64,000 bases of DNA from Rhodothalassiaceae bacterium. Its GTDB lineage: Bacteria; Pseudomonadota; Alphaproteobacteria; Sphingomonadales; Rhodothalassiaceae. The position numbers and the translations under genes are program-made. Under the pieces are notes generated by a model that saw only the letters and a list, made by a program, of their open reading frames with translations, had not been told where the DNA came from and did no database searches. The stretch is taken from contig BPKC01000001.1 in assembly GCA_026004935.1 (NCBI GenBank), positions 1,403,491 to 1,467,490 of the forward strand, written 5' to 3'. This document shows, in pieces, positions 9,288-18,981 of this stretch (within the stretch, counting starts at the first letter, position 1; each line of letters starts with the position of its first letter).

Positions 9288-10451
9288 TTACGCCGTCTCC
9301 TCGAAGAGCTCGCGGCCGATGAGCATGCGGCGGATCTCGGAGGTGCCTGCGCCGATCTCGTAGAGCTTGGCGTCGCGCAGCAGCCGGCCGGTCGGATACT
9401 CGTTGATGTAGCCGTTGCCGCCCAGCGCCTGGATCGCCTGCAGCGCCATCTGCGTCGCGCGTTCGGCCGCGAACAGGATGCAGGCGGCGGCATCCTTTCT
9501 CGTCTGCTCGCCGCGGTCGCAGGCGGCCGCCACCGCATAGACGAAGGCGCGCGCGGCCGACCAGTCGGTATACATGTCGGCGATCTTGCCCTGCATGAGT
9601 TCAAAGGTGCCGATCGGCTGCCCGAACTGCTCGCGCTCATGCACATAGGGCAGCACGACGTCGAGGCAGGCGGCCATGATGCCAAGCGGGCCGCCCGCCA
9701 GCACGACGCGCTCATAGTCCAGCCCGCTCATCAGCACGCGCACGCCGCGGTTCTCCTCGCCCAGCAGGTTCTCATGCGGCACGAAGCAGTTCTCGAAGAC
9801 GAGCTCGGAGGTGTTCGAGCCGCGCATGCCGAGCTTGTCGAGCTTCTGGGCCGGGCGGAAGCCTTCGAAGCCCTTCTCGATGATGAAGGCGGAGATCCCG
9901 CGCGGGCCCGCGTCCGGATCGGTCTTGGCATAGACCACCAGCACGTCGGCGTCCGGGCCGTTGGTGATCCACATCTTGCTGCCGTTGAGGATGTAGCCGT
10001 CGTTGCGCTTTTCGGCGCGCAGCTTCATCGAGACGACATCCGAGCCCGCGCCCGGCTCCGACATCGCGAGCGCGCCCACATGCTCGCCGGAGATCAGCTT
10101 CGGCAGATACCTGCGCTTCTGCTCCTCCGTGCCGTTCAGGCGGATCTGGTTGACGCAGAGATTGGAATGCGCGCCGTATGACAGGCCGACGGAGGCCGAG
10201 GCGCGGCTGATCTCCTCCATGACGATGGTGTGCGCGAGATAGCCCATGCCGGCGCCGCCGTATTGCTCCTCCACCGTGATGCCGAGCAGGCCGAGCGCGC
10301 CCATCTCGGGCCAGAGATCGCGGGGGAATTCGTTCGTGCGGTCGATCTCGGCCGCGCGCGGGGCGATCCGCTCCTGCGCGAAGCGGTGGGCGGTCTCGCG
10401 CAGCATGCGGATCTCCTCCGGCAGGTCGAACTTGAGCGCGGGCAGGTCCAT
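9288..10451 (-). CDS. ivd: isovaleryl-CoA dehydrogenase
   Basis: A 387-residue acyl-CoA dehydrogenase, the standard length for isovaleryl-CoA dehydrogenase of leucine catabolism. It has the family signatures [12 protein letters not shown] at 127-138 and the C-terminal [13 protein letters not shown]. The catalytic glutamate is in the [14 protein letters not shown] helix (Glu247), the alternative position that distinguishes this enzyme from short- and medium-chain dehydrogenases. It donates electrons to ETF. The usual neighbours, methylcrotonyl-CoA carboxylase and hydroxymethylglutaryl-CoA lyase, are not next to it; the SIR2 gene begins within 85 bases of its end instead. Confidence 0.93.
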   Translation of the reverse strand: MDLPALKFDLPEEIRMLRETAHRFAQERIAPRAAEIDRTNEFPRDLWPEMGALGLLGITVEEQYGGAGMGYLAHTIVMEEISRASASVGLSYGAHSNLCVNQIRLNGTEEQKRRYLPKLISGEHVGALAMSEPGAGSDVVSMKLRAEKRNDGYILNGSKMWITNGPDADVLVVYAKTDPDAGPRGISAFIIEKGFEGFRPAQKLDKLGMRGSNTSELVFENCFVPHENLLGEENRGVRVLMSGLDYERVVLAGGPLGIMAACLDVVLPYVHEREQFGQPIGTFELMQGKIADMYTDWSAARAFVYAVAAACDRGEQTRKDAAACILFAAERATQMALQAIQALGGNGYINEYPTGRLLRDAKLYEIGAGTSEIRRMLIGRELFEETA

Positions 10452-10613
10452 GGCATCCGTCTCCCGTGGCGGTCCCGTTCATCCGGCGGCGTCGCGGCGC
10501 CTTTCTGGCGCAGGGGCGGCAGCGGGTCAATCCGGCACCGCCGCCGCGCGGCCGGGGGCCGCCCCGCGGCGGCGGCCGAGCGGGGGTGCGCCTGCGTCGA
10601 TGGCCGGCACGCG

Positions 10614-11456
10614 CTACCGCGGCTTGACGAATTTGAGCGTCATGCGGTCGGACTCGCCGATGGCGAGATATTTGTCGCGGTCCTCATCGCCGAGGGCCAG
10701 CGTCGGCGGCAGCGTCCACACGCCGCGCGGATGATCGCGTGTGTCCTTCGGATTGGCGTTGATCTCGGAACGCGCAACCAGTTTGAACCCGGCCGCCTCG
10801 GCGAGGCGGATCATCGTCGATTCCTTGACATAGCCGTTGTTGGCGAGCGTCAGATCATCGCGCGGGTCGTCTTCGGCCGCGCGGTGCTGGACGACGCCGA
10901 AGACGCCGCCGGGTTTCAACGCCCGGTAGACGTTGGCGAGCGCCTTCTCCGCGATGCCGTTGCGGATCCAGTTGTGCATGAAGCGGATGCCGAGCACCAT
11001 GTCGACGCTGCCGGGATCCGCATAGTCGCCCCTGACGACATAGCCGACGCGTGCGCGCGGGCCGTAGAAGTCGGGATTGGCCTTCACGCGCGCGGGCAGG
11101 CTTTCCATGGCCGCACGGAAGCGCGAGCCTTCCGGGAACAGCTCGGGATCGTAGTCGGCCCCGATCCAGGTGCCCCGGTCGTGCAGGAGCGGCGCGAGGA
11201 TGCGCGTGTACCAGCCGGCGCCGGGATGCAGCTCGACCACCGTCATGTCCGGCCGGATCCCGAAGAAGCGCAGGGTCTCGACCGGATGCCGATACTTGTC
11301 CCGCGCGCGGTCCTCGGGCTTGCGCCAGGGGTTGTGCGTGACGGCGCGCAGGATGGGATCCTCCCCGCCCTCCTGCGCGGCGGCCGGCGGCAGCGCGCCC
11401 ATGAGCAGCAGCGCCGTGAGCGCCGCAAGCATGCCCGTCCAGCGATGCGTCGCCAT
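10614..11456 (-). CDS. secreted class I SAM methyltransferase-like protein
   Basis: A 280-residue protein with an N-terminal signal peptide (cleavage near AAA-Q, residue 27) followed by a class I methyltransferase fold. Motif I is VVELHPGAGWYTRIL at 73-87, and the later VYRALKPGGVFGVVQHR segment is the usual post-motif III region. It resembles the predicted methyltransferase family COG4798, whose members often carry signal peptides. A SAM-dependent enzyme in the periplasm is puzzling, so an actual methyl-transfer role is uncertain. It stands alone, on the minus strand, divergent from the AidB-type gene. Confidence 0.8.
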   Translation of the reverse strand: MATHRWTGMLAALTALLLMGALPPAAAQEGGEDPILRAVTHNPWRKPEDRARDKYRHPVETLRFFGIRPDMTVVELHPGAGWYTRILAPLLHDRGTWIGADYDPELFPEGSRFRAAMESLPARVKANPDFYGPRARVGYVVRGDYADPGSVDMVLGIRFMHNWIRNGIAEKALANVYRALKPGGVFGVVQHRAAEDDPRDDLTLANNGYVKESTMIRLAEAAGFKLVARSEINANPKDTRDHPRGVWTLPPTLALGDEDRDKYLAIGESDRMTLKFVKPR

Positions 11457-11656
11457 CGTCCTTCTCCCGCGATCCGCCCCGTCTCGACGGTCAGCCTAGC
11501 CCGCCGGCGCGGCAAACGGAAGAGCGCAGGGCGGCCCGCTCGCCTCAACGATCGCTTGCCTTCGCCCGGGACGGAACGCATATCGGAGGCGGCAAGCCGT
11601 CCTGCCGGTCCGCCGCCCCCGGGGCGGCCGGAGGCTGAAGACGAGGGGAGAGGACG

Positions 11657-13339
11657 ATGGCCTGGTACCGTCCGATGACGCGGCTGCGCACCCACGAGGT
11701 GACCAACCAGCCGCCGCCGCTCGAGGATTACTCCCTGTTCGAGACCGATCCGGTGCTTCAGGGCTGGGTGGCGGGCGTCGGTGACGAGGCGGTCGCCGAG
11801 CGGCTCAGGGCCTATGGCGGGCTGCTCGGCAGCGCCGAGATCCTCGAGGCCGGCGATCTCGCCAACCGGCACGCGCCGGAGCTCATCCGCTACGACCGCT
11901 ACGGCCAGCGCGTGGACGAGGTGCGCTTCCATCCCGCGTATCACCGCCTCATGGAGCTGGGGATTTCCCATGAGCAGCACGCCGCGGCCTGGACATGGGA
12001 GCGGCACGGGCATTTCCTCCACGCCGCGCTCGAATACTTGATGCACCAGGTGGAGGCCGGCGTGTGCTGCCCGCTGTCGATGACCTACGCCGGCGTGCCG
12101 ACACTGAAGGAGAATCCGGCGCTGGCCGCCCACTGGCTGCCGAAGATCCTCTCGCGCGCATACGACCCGCGCTGCCGGCCGGTGGAGGACAAGCGGGGCG
12201 CGACCATCGGCATGGCGATGACGGAAAAGCAGGGCGGCTCGGATGTCCGCGCCAATGCGACGAAGGCCGAACCGCTCGCGCCCGACAGACCCGACGGAGT
12301 CCACGGCCTCGGCCCCGAATACCGGCTGACCGGGCACAAGTGGTTCTGCTCGGCGCCGATGTCCGATGGATTCCTGACGCTGGCCCATGCGCCGGGCGGG
12401 ATCACCTGCTTCTTCGTGCCGCGCTGGACGCCGGAGGGCGAGCGCAACGGCTTTTTCGTCGAGCGTCTGAAGGACAAGCTCGGCAACCGGGCCAACGCCT
12501 CCAGCGAGATCGAGTATGACGGCGCGCTCGCCTTCCGCGTCGGCGAGGAGGGCAGGGGGGTCAAGACCATCATCCAGATGGTGCATCACACCCGCCTCGA
12601 TACCATGGTGGGCGCGGCCTCGCTGATGCGCCGGGCGCTGGTGGAGGCGGTGCATCATGCCCGCCACCGCCGCGCCTTCCAGAAGACCCTGATCGACCAC
12701 GCGCTCATGCGGAACGTGCTGGCGGACCTGACGCTCGAATGGGAGGCGGCGACCCACACCGCCCTCCAGGTCGCCCGCGCCTTCGACGCCGCACATGAGA
12801 GCGAGGCGGCGGCGCTCTTCGCACGCCTTGCGGTGGCGCTCAGCAAATACTGGCTGAACAAGCGGGTCGTCGGCGTCGTCTACGAATGTCTCGAGGTGCT
12901 GGGCGGCAGCGGATACGTGGAGGAGGCGCCGCTCGCCCGGCTCTACCGCGAGGCGCCGCTGAACGGGATCTGGGAGGGCTCGGGCAATGTGATCGCCCTC
13001 GACATCCTGCGCGTCCTGGTGAAGGAGCCGCAGGCCTATGACGTCTTCTTCGCCGAGGTCGAGGAGGCGGCCCGGGGCGAGCCGGCGCTCGCCGAACAGC
13101 TCGAGCGCATCAAGGCGCGGGTGCGCGGGCGCGCGATCACCGAATGGGATGCCCGCCATGCGGCCGAGGAGATGGCGCTGCTGCTGCAGGCGGTGCTGAT
13201 GCGCCGGCATGCCGGCGGCGCGGCGGCCGACGCCTTCATCGCCACGCGTCTGGGAGGGCGGCGGGGCCATGCCTACGGCACGCTCCCGCCCGGTACCGAC
13301 GCCCGCGCCATCCTCGCCCGCCTGTGGCCGGACGCATAG
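11657..13339 (+). CDS. aidB: AidB-like acyl-CoA dehydrogenase family protein
   Basis: A 560-residue flavoprotein of the AidB branch of acyl-CoA dehydrogenases, matching that branch in length (about 540-560). Diagnostic segments are GMAMTEKQGGSDVRAN at 185-200, KWFCSAPMSD, and LEVLGGSGYVEE near 410. E. coli AidB is induced by alkylation, binds DNA and FAD and is linked to protection against alkylating agents. No ada/alkA genes are nearby. Start has a GAGGGGAGAGG site. It ends just before repeat block 2. Confidence 0.9.
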   Translation: MAWYRPMTRLRTHEVTNQPPPLEDYSLFETDPVLQGWVAGVGDEAVAERLRAYGGLLGSAEILEAGDLANRHAPELIRYDRYGQRVDEVRFHPAYHRLMELGISHEQHAAAWTWERHGHFLHAALEYLMHQVEAGVCCPLSMTYAGVPTLKENPALAAHWLPKILSRAYDPRCRPVEDKRGATIGMAMTEKQGGSDVRANATKAEPLAPDRPDGVHGLGPEYRLTGHKWFCSAPMSDGFLTLAHAPGGITCFFVPRWTPEGERNGFFVERLKDKLGNRANASSEIEYDGALAFRVGEEGRGVKTIIQMVHHTRLDTMVGAASLMRRALVEAVHHARHRRAFQKTLIDHALMRNVLADLTLEWEAATHTALQVARAFDAAHESEAAALFARLAVALSKYWLNKRVVGVVYECLEVLGGSGYVEEAPLARLYREAPLNGIWEGSGNVIALDILRVLVKEPQAYDVFFAEVEEAARGEPALAEQLERIKARVRGRAITEWDARHAAEEMALLLQAVLMRRHAGGAAADAFIATRLGGRRGHAYGTLPPGTDARAILARLWPDA

Positions 13340-13348
13340 GCGGCTGCA

Positions 13349-13378
13349 GGTCATCGGTCATCGGTCATCGGTCGTCGG
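13349..13378. repeat. heptamer tandem repeat at left edge of block 2
   Basis: A short tandem run of the 7-base unit GGTCATC, three perfect copies and one variant, starting ten bases after the aidB-like stop codon. The reverse-oriented unit (GATGACC/GATGACT) recurs at 13806-13829 and 14259-14276, so heptamer runs in opposite orientation lie on the two sides of the palindrome-rich block. Confidence 0.75.
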
Positions 13379-13399
13379 TTTTCAGAGGAGGGACGCGTG

Positions 13400-14160
13400 C
13401 CGGCGGCGGATGATGGGAAGTGCGCCCCGGCGGTGACGCTTTCCTTTTGCGTCGTTCGCCGGCTTGACCGGCGAACCCAGCCCACAGTGGTGACGGCACC
13501 CGGGTCAGGAGATCGGCCCCGCATTCCGCTGGATCCGCCGATCAAGTCGGCGGATGACGAGGTGAGGGACTGGACCCGCCGGTCAGGCCGGCGGGTGACG
13601 CTCTCCTTTTGCGTCGTTCGCCGGCTTGACCGGCGAACCCAGCCCACTGTGGTGACGGCACCCGGCTCGGGAGATCGGCCCCGCATTCCGCTGGACCCGC
13701 CGGTCAGGCCGGCGGGTGACGAGGGGGATATGGACCTGCCGGTCAGCCTGACGTCCGACGCCGGGGAGGGCGCGCCGGCGGGCGACGCTCGTCGTGCAGG
13801 TGTGCTGATGACTGATGACCGACGACCGATCCCTGAATCGTCGTTCGCCGGCTTGACCGGCGAACCCAGCCCACAGTGGTGACGGCACCCGGGTCGGGAG
13901 ATCGGCCCCGCCACCGGCTGGATCCGCCGATCAAGTCGGCGGATGACGAGGTGAGGGACTGGACCCGCCGGTCAGGCCGGCGGGTGACGAGGAAGGGGAA
14001 GATGGACCCGCCGGTCAGGCCGGCGGGTGACGCGGAAGGAAAAGGGGGGCGCCGGCGGGTGACGACGGGAGGGCGCCGGGTGACGAAGAGGGGGCGCGGG
14101 CGGGTGATGAAGAGAGGGCGCGGGCGGGTCACGAAGAGAGGGGTGGCGGCCGCCTGAAGA
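13400..14160. repeat. palindromic repeat block 2 with tandem composite units
   Basis: The largest repeat block of the window, between the convergent aidB-like and purK genes. A composite unit beginning GTCGTTCGCCGGCTTGACC starts at 13451, 13613 and 13840; each copy continues through a conserved non-palindromic stretch (CCCAGCCCACAGTGGTGACG and GAGATCGGCCCCGC) into one or two further palindromes of the CCGATCAAGTCGG and CCGGTCAGGCCGG kinds. From about 13980 the copies degrade into CGGGTGACG-type pieces joined by purine-rich linkers. All long frames across it are translations of repeats. Confidence 0.88.
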
Positions 14161-14258
14161 GAGAGCGCGCGGGAAGGTGACCAAGAGAGAGCGGCGGTCG
14201 GACCCATCGCGCAGGTCAGGGGTGACGCTCGCCATTCCGGTCACTCACCCACTTATCA

Positions 14259-14276
14259 CTGATGACTGATGACTGC
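14259..14276. repeat. heptamer tandem repeat at right edge of block 2
   Basis: Run of the unit CTGATGA/GATGACT, the reverse complement type of the unit at 13349-13378. It lies 18 bases from the purK stop codon, closing the repeat region on the right. Confidence 0.6.
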
Positions 14277-14293
14277 TCACCGCGATCGGCGGC

Positions 14294-15388
14294 TCAGAGC
14301 GGGCGCACCCAGGTGACGTGTCCCATTTTCCGGCCCGGGCGGACCTCGCGCTTGCCGTAGTGGTGGATGTGCGCGTCGGGCTCGCCGAGCAGCTCCTCGA
14401 AGCGGTCGATTTCCGCGCCGATCAGATTCTCCATGACGACGCGCCCGAGCGCGTCCGTCGCACCCAGCGGCCAGCCCGCGATCGCGCGGATGTGCTGCTC
14501 GAACTGGGAGGTGACGGCGCCCTCGATCGTCCAGTGGCCGGAGTTGTGGACGCGCGGCGCGATCTCGTTGACCAGCACCCGCTCGCCATCGATCTCAGCC
14601 CCCGCCGGCAGCACGAACATCTCCACCGCCATGGTGCCGACGAAGGAAAGCCGCGTCGCAAGCCGCTCGGCGATGGCCCGGGCGCGCGCGATCACCTCCT
14701 CGTCACAGCCGCAGGGCACCTCCGTGCGGCGCAGGATGCCGCCGCGGTGGTCGTTGCGCGAGGGGGGGAAGCTGCGGATCATGCCGTTGGCCGTGCGGGC
14801 GAGCACCACCGAGATCTCGGCCTCGAAGGCGACCACGCGTTCGGCGATCGCGGGCCGTCCGGCGAGCGCCGTCCAGATCCCGGGGATCTCGTCCTCGCGT
14901 CGCAGGCGCCACTGGCCCTTGCCGTCGTAGCCGAAGCGGCGCGTCTTCACGATCACCTCGCCGAAGGCGGCGAGCGCGTCCGCGATGTCGCGCGGCGAAT
15001 CCACCCGCCGCCAGGGCGCGACCCCGATGCCCGCCGATTCGACCAGCATCTTCTCGCTCAGCCGGTCCTGGGTGACCGCGAGCACCTCGGGGTCCGGCAG
15101 CACGGGTCTGAGCGCCGCAAGATGGCGCAGCGCCTCGGCGGGCACGTTCTCGAACTCGAAGGTGACCACGTCCACCGCGGCCGCAAGGGTGCCGAGCGCG
15201 TCGAGATCGTCGTATTCCGCACGGATGAAGCGCGAGGCGAGCTGGGCGGCCGGCGCATTCTCCTCGGGCGCCAGCACGACGGTCTCAAGCCCGAGGCGGG
15301 CGGCAGCGGCGCAGAGCATGCGGCCGAGCTGGCCGCCGCCCAGAATGCCGATGCGATCAAGCGGCTTGAGGCTCGGCAGGCGCGCCAT
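14294..15388 (-). CDS. purK: 5-(carboxyamino)imidazole ribonucleotide synthase
   Basis: A 364-residue ATP-grasp enzyme that makes N5-CAIR from AIR, bicarbonate and ATP in de novo purine synthesis. The N-terminal IGILGGGQLGRML at 13-25 is the PurK signature, VTFEFENVP follows at about 74, and the ATP-grasp core runs to the C-terminal NEIAPRVHNSGHWTIEGA segment. It follows purE with a six-base gap, so the two steps are made from one message. Confidence 0.96.
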   Translation of the reverse strand: MARLPSLKPLDRIGILGGGQLGRMLCAAAARLGLETVVLAPEENAPAAQLASRFIRAEYDDLDALGTLAAAVDVVTFEFENVPAEALRHLAALRPVLPDPEVLAVTQDRLSEKMLVESAGIGVAPWRRVDSPRDIADALAAFGEVIVKTRRFGYDGKGQWRLRREDEIPGIWTALAGRPAIAERVVAFEAEISVVLARTANGMIRSFPPSRNDHRGGILRRTEVPCGCDEEVIARARAIAERLATRLSFVGTMAVEMFVLPAGAEIDGERVLVNEIAPRVHNSGHWTIEGAVTSQFEQHIRAIAGWPLGATDALGRVVMENLIGAEIDRFEELLGEPDAHIHHYGKREVRPGRKMGHVTWVRPL

Positions 15389-15394
15389 CGCGGC

Positions 15395-15940
15395 TCAGTC
15401 CCCCCCTGCCGTTTCCTCTTGCGGGTGTTCGGGTACGGCTGCGCTCTGACGCGCGCGCCAGGCCTCCACGCGGGCCGCAAGCTCGGGATCGCCGAGCGCG
15501 AGAATCTGGGCGGCGAGCAGCCCCGCATTGCGGGCGCCCGCATCCCCGATCGCAAGCGTGCCCACCGGCACGCCGCCCGGCATCTGGACGATGGACAGGA
15601 GACTGTCGAGGCCAGAGAGCGCGCTGCTGCGCACCGGCACGCCGAGCACCGGCAGGCGCGTCATGGAGGCGATCATGCCCGGCAGATGCGCCGCACCGCC
15701 CGCGCCGGCGATGATGACCCGGATTCCGCGCCCGGCCGCCTCATGGGCGAAGCGGTAGAGCCGCTCGGGCGTGCGGTGCGCCGAGACCACGCGCACCTCG
15801 TGCGCGACGCCGAGCTCCTCCAGGATCCCGGCCGCACCGCGCATGGTCGGCCAGTCCGAGCGCGAGCCCATGACGATCGCAACGAGCGGTGATGGGCGGG
15901 GATCGTCCGTCGCGGTCACGGCGGCAACCTTTCGCGGCAT
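15395..15940 (-). CDS. purE: N5-carboxyaminoimidazole ribonucleotide mutase
   Basis: A 181-residue class I PurE, which converts N5-CAIR to CAIR, acting directly after PurK. Signatures are IVMGSRSDW at 22-30, SAHRTP at 53-58 with the catalytic His55, and [11 protein letters not shown] at 79-89. The start at 15940 is chosen for family length; there is no strong ribosome-binding site, and longer in-frame upstream extensions look non-homologous. Confidence 0.95.
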   Translation of the reverse strand: MPRKVAAVTATDDPRPSPLVAIVMGSRSDWPTMRGAAGILEELGVAHEVRVVSAHRTPERLYRFAHEAAGRGIRVIIAGAGGAAHLPGMIASMTRLPVLGVPVRSSALSGLDSLLSIVQMPGGVPVGTLAIGDAGARNAGLLAAQILALGDPELAARVEAWRARQSAAVPEHPQEETAGGD

Positions 15941-16097
15941 CTGATGGGGACCGTCGCTCGACGCCCCGGCTGCAGGGCCGGGCATTATAAGTTTCGCGCC
16001 GCGCCGCGCAAGACCGGGATCATCGCACGGTCCCGGCGCACGCACCGCGCCCCGCATGCCGCCATCGCGCGCCCGTGGCCCGCGCCGGCCGAAGCGG

Positions 16098-16313
16098 TCA
16101 TGCGATGATGTCGGGCAGAAGCTGGTCCTCCAGCAAGCGGATCTGGTCGCGCAGGAAGAGCCGCCGCTTCTTCAGCCGCTGCATCCGCAGCTGGTCGCAG
16201 GCGGGGCTGCGCGCCAGGGCCTCGATCGCGGCGTCGAGATCGCGATGTTCCTGCTTGAGCGCCTCGAGGCGGGCACGCAGCGCCTCCTCGCTGATGACTG
16301 CGCCATCATGCAT
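16098..16313 (-). CDS. DUF465 / YdcH family protein
   Basis: A 71-residue, highly charged helical protein of the DUF465 (YdcH) family. The typical pattern of a first helix ending in HRDLDAAI, a short break, then [16 protein letters not shown] is visible at about 24-65, and suggests a helical hairpin. Function of the family is unknown. Start at 16313 is favoured by family length; in-frame ATGs at 16346 and 16358 are possible. A weak AGGGGCGG lies upstream. Confidence 0.85.
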   Translation of the reverse strand: MHDGAVISEEALRARLEALKQEHRDLDAAIEALARSPACDQLRMQRLKKRRLFLRDQIRLLEDQLLPDIIA

Positions 16314-16585
16314 GTCGTCGTTTCCGCCCCTGATCGTGGTGACCATTCCCGCATCCAACCCGATGCGGACGAACCCTCACCGCACCGGCCCGTGAGGTGC
16401 CGGCCGCGATGCGCCGTGCCGCCCCCTCATATACCACGATCGGCGCCGCGACGCCACAGATCCGCGCCGCAGCGGGCGGGGTGCCGGCGCGCAGCTTTTG
16501 GCACGCTCAGACAAGCGCGCGGGACGATTTCCTGCTAAATTCGGCACAGAATCAGAAAATCCGTATCGGAAGGAGGAGACGGAAG

Positions 16586-18961
16586 ATGACGACCAGCCCC
16601 TTCACCACCCCTGTTTCCAGCCGGTTCCTGCGCCCGCTTCTTGCGGGATGCGCGGTGTTTGCGCTGCTCGCGGCCCCGGTGCGGGCCGCCGAGCCGGAGG
16701 CGCCGGCCGACGATGCGGCTCAGCAGGAGGGCGGCACCAAATCCGCCCGCACGGGTGCGATCGAGGAGATCGTCGTCACCGCCCAGAAGCGCGCCCAGCG
16801 GCTGCAGGACGTCGGCGTGTCGGTGACGGCCTTCACCGAATCGATGCTCGAGCGCATCGGCTTCAAGGACAGCACCCAGATCGTTCAGCAGGTCCCGAAC
16901 TTCAACTACGGCACCCCGGTCGGCCAGGGCAACAACCCGGCCTTCGCCATGCGCGCCGTGGGCCTCGTCAATCCCTTCGAGGACAACCAGGAGGGCAAGG
17001 TCGCGATCTACCGCGACGGCGTCTACCAGGGCACGCTCGCCGGCCAGACCCTGCAGATGTTCGACCTCGAGCGGGTCGAGGTGCTGCGCGGCCCCCAGGG
17101 CACGCTCTATGGCCGCAACTCCACGGGCGGGCTCGTGAACTTCATCCCGAGGAAGCCCGGTGACGAGCTCGGCGGCTTCGTCGAAGGCGTCGGCGGCGAA
17201 TTCAGCCAGGTGCGGCTGACGGCGGGCGTGGACCTGCCGGTCTCGGACCGCGTGCGCACACGCTTTGCGATCGACTTCAACCGCGACGACGGCTATGTGC
17301 GCAACCGCTTCCGCGCCGAAAACTTCAACACCGCCGGCGTACGCGGCAACGACACCAACACCTTTGCCGGCCGCGGGCTGATCGCCATCGATCTCGATGA
17401 CGACACGGACCTTCTGTTCAACGTCCACGGCAGCCGGGTGGACCAGCTCGCACCCTATTATCAGCACCAGGGCGTGCTGCGCGAGGACCGCTCCTTCTGC
17501 TCATCGGAGGAGATGCAGCAGATCAACGGCTGCTTCGACTTCTTCGACTACGCCGACCAGGACAACCACGACGCCTTCGCCGGCAGCTACGACCGCCGCG
17601 GCGTGCTCCAGATCAAGAATGTCGGCGGCTACATGACGCTGACCCGCCGGTTCGCGAACGGCATGGAGCTCGTCTCCCAGACGGCGGTGGAGCATTTCAG
17701 CAAGCTCCACCAGGAGGACACCGACATGAGCCCGGTGGCGCTGATCGAGCCGGATTTCGGGGTGAATGCCACGCAGTTCAGCCAGGAGCTGAGGCTGTCG
17801 GGTTCGGGCGCGCGCAGCAAGTGGGTGGTGGGCGCCTATTTCTTCCATGACGACCGCGACACGCCCAGCGGGCGCCTGAAGCTGACGCTGTTTGACGACG
17901 AGCTGATCCAGGCGCTGATCGGCCTGCCGGGTGCGCTGGTCTTCGACGGCCGCTGGGCGCAGAAGACGACATCGGGCGCGGGCTTCGCCCAGTTGGAATA
18001 CGACGTGCTGCCGACGTTCACGGTGGTCACGGGCCTGCGGTTCACGGCGGAAGAAAAGAAGTTCCGCTATGACGTCTTCCGCAACGACCTGGGGCCGGTT
18101 GCGCCGGGGCGGATTCTGGACGACAGCCGCAGCTTCTCGGGGATCAGCGCGCGGGTGAACCTGAACTGGCGGCCCAACGCCGACCAGCTCTACTACTTCG
18201 CCTTCTCGCGCGGGTTCCAGTCCGGCGGATTCAACGGCGGCTTCGCCATCGGCGCGCCGCTCGGGTCCTTCGGCAAGGAGATCCTGAACGCCTTCGAGGT
18301 CGGCGCCAAGACCGAATGGCTCGACCGCCGGCTCAGACTCAATCTCGCCGCCTTCTACTATGACTACAACAAGGCCCAGCTGCTGGACTTCGACCCCGAG
18401 TCGCTGTCGAACATCGCCGTCAACGCCTCGCAGGTCACCATCTACGGCGGTGAGGCGGAGCTGGTGGCGGCGCCCGTCGAGGGGCTCACCATCACCCTCA
18501 ACCTCGGCCTCCTCGACTCCGAGATCAAGACGCGCCCCGGCGAGATCGTGCTGGGCGGGCCGCTGCAGGCCTCGGCGCCTGACGGCCGCCAGATCGACAT
18601 CCGCGGCAACCAGCTGCCGCTGGCGCCCCATGTGTCCTCATCCGGGATCGTCCGCTACGAGCACCCGCTGGGCGCGGGCCGCGGCCGGCTCGGATTCCAG
18701 GTCGAGTACAGCTACACCTCCAAACAGTTCTTCTCGCTCACCAACGACCCGATTCTCGGCGAGAAGAGCTATTCGATCTGGAATTTCCGGGTCGACTGGA
18801 CGAGCGAGAACGAGAAGCTCACGCTCAGGCTCTTTGCCAACAACGCCTTCGACAAGGTCTACAAGGTCTGGACCTTCGACTTTACGCCGGACTTCGGGTT
18901 CCTGCAGCAGTTCATCGGGGATCCGCGGCGCATGGGCGGCTCGCTCATCGTGCACTTCTGA
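16586..18961 (+). CDS. TonB-dependent receptor
   Basis: A 791-residue outer-membrane receptor. It has a signal peptide (hydrophobic 18-33, cleavage after VRA), a TonB-box-like EEIVVTAQ at 60-67, a plug domain with DVGVSVTAFTESML and a VEVLRGPQGTLYGRNSTGGLVNF segment, then a long 22-strand-type barrel ending in Phe (SLIVHF). An AAGGAGGAG site fixes the start. It opens a co-directional run with an aldehyde dehydrogenase 20 bases on and the amine dehydrogenase cluster, so it may import a substrate, cofactor or siderophore for that pathway. The substrate cannot be told from sequence. Confidence 0.93.
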   Translation: MTTSPFTTPVSSRFLRPLLAGCAVFALLAAPVRAAEPEAPADDAAQQEGGTKSARTGAIEEIVVTAQKRAQRLQDVGVSVTAFTESMLERIGFKDSTQIVQQVPNFNYGTPVGQGNNPAFAMRAVGLVNPFEDNQEGKVAIYRDGVYQGTLAGQTLQMFDLERVEVLRGPQGTLYGRNSTGGLVNFIPRKPGDELGGFVEGVGGEFSQVRLTAGVDLPVSDRVRTRFAIDFNRDDGYVRNRFRAENFNTAGVRGNDTNTFAGRGLIAIDLDDDTDLLFNVHGSRVDQLAPYYQHQGVLREDRSFCSSEEMQQINGCFDFFDYADQDNHDAFAGSYDRRGVLQIKNVGGYMTLTRRFANGMELVSQTAVEHFSKLHQEDTDMSPVALIEPDFGVNATQFSQELRLSGSGARSKWVVGAYFFHDDRDTPSGRLKLTLFDDELIQALIGLPGALVFDGRWAQKTTSGAGFAQLEYDVLPTFTVVTGLRFTAEEKKFRYDVFRNDLGPVAPGRILDDSRSFSGISARVNLNWRPNADQLYYFAFSRGFQSGGFNGGFAIGAPLGSFGKEILNAFEVGAKTEWLDRRLRLNLAAFYYDYNKAQLLDFDPESLSNIAVNASQVTIYGGEAELVAAPVEGLTITLNLGLLDSEIKTRPGEIVLGGPLQASAPDGRQIDIRGNQLPLAPHVSSSGIVRYEHPLGAGRGRLGFQVEYSYTSKQFFSLTNDPILGEKSYSIWNFRVDWTSENEKLTLRLFANNAFDKVYKVWTFDFTPDFGFLQQFIGDPRRMGGSLIVHF

Positions 18962-18981
18962 GCGCAAGGGAGGCGGAAGCA

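Noticed and set aside
11243-13354. 703-residue minus-strand frame opposite the AidB-type gene
   Set aside because: Antisense of a clearly recognisable flavoprotein and overlaps the methyltransferase gene; its translation is Arg/Ala/Gly/His-rich without domains.
13397-14207. Several 90-190-residue frames across repeat block 2
   Set aside because: They translate the repeats, giving recurring PADRRT/RPDRRVQ-type phrases on either strand.
16314-16585. Possible riboswitch before the TonB receptor gene
   Set aside because: I looked for a cobalamin-type or other conserved core and found none.
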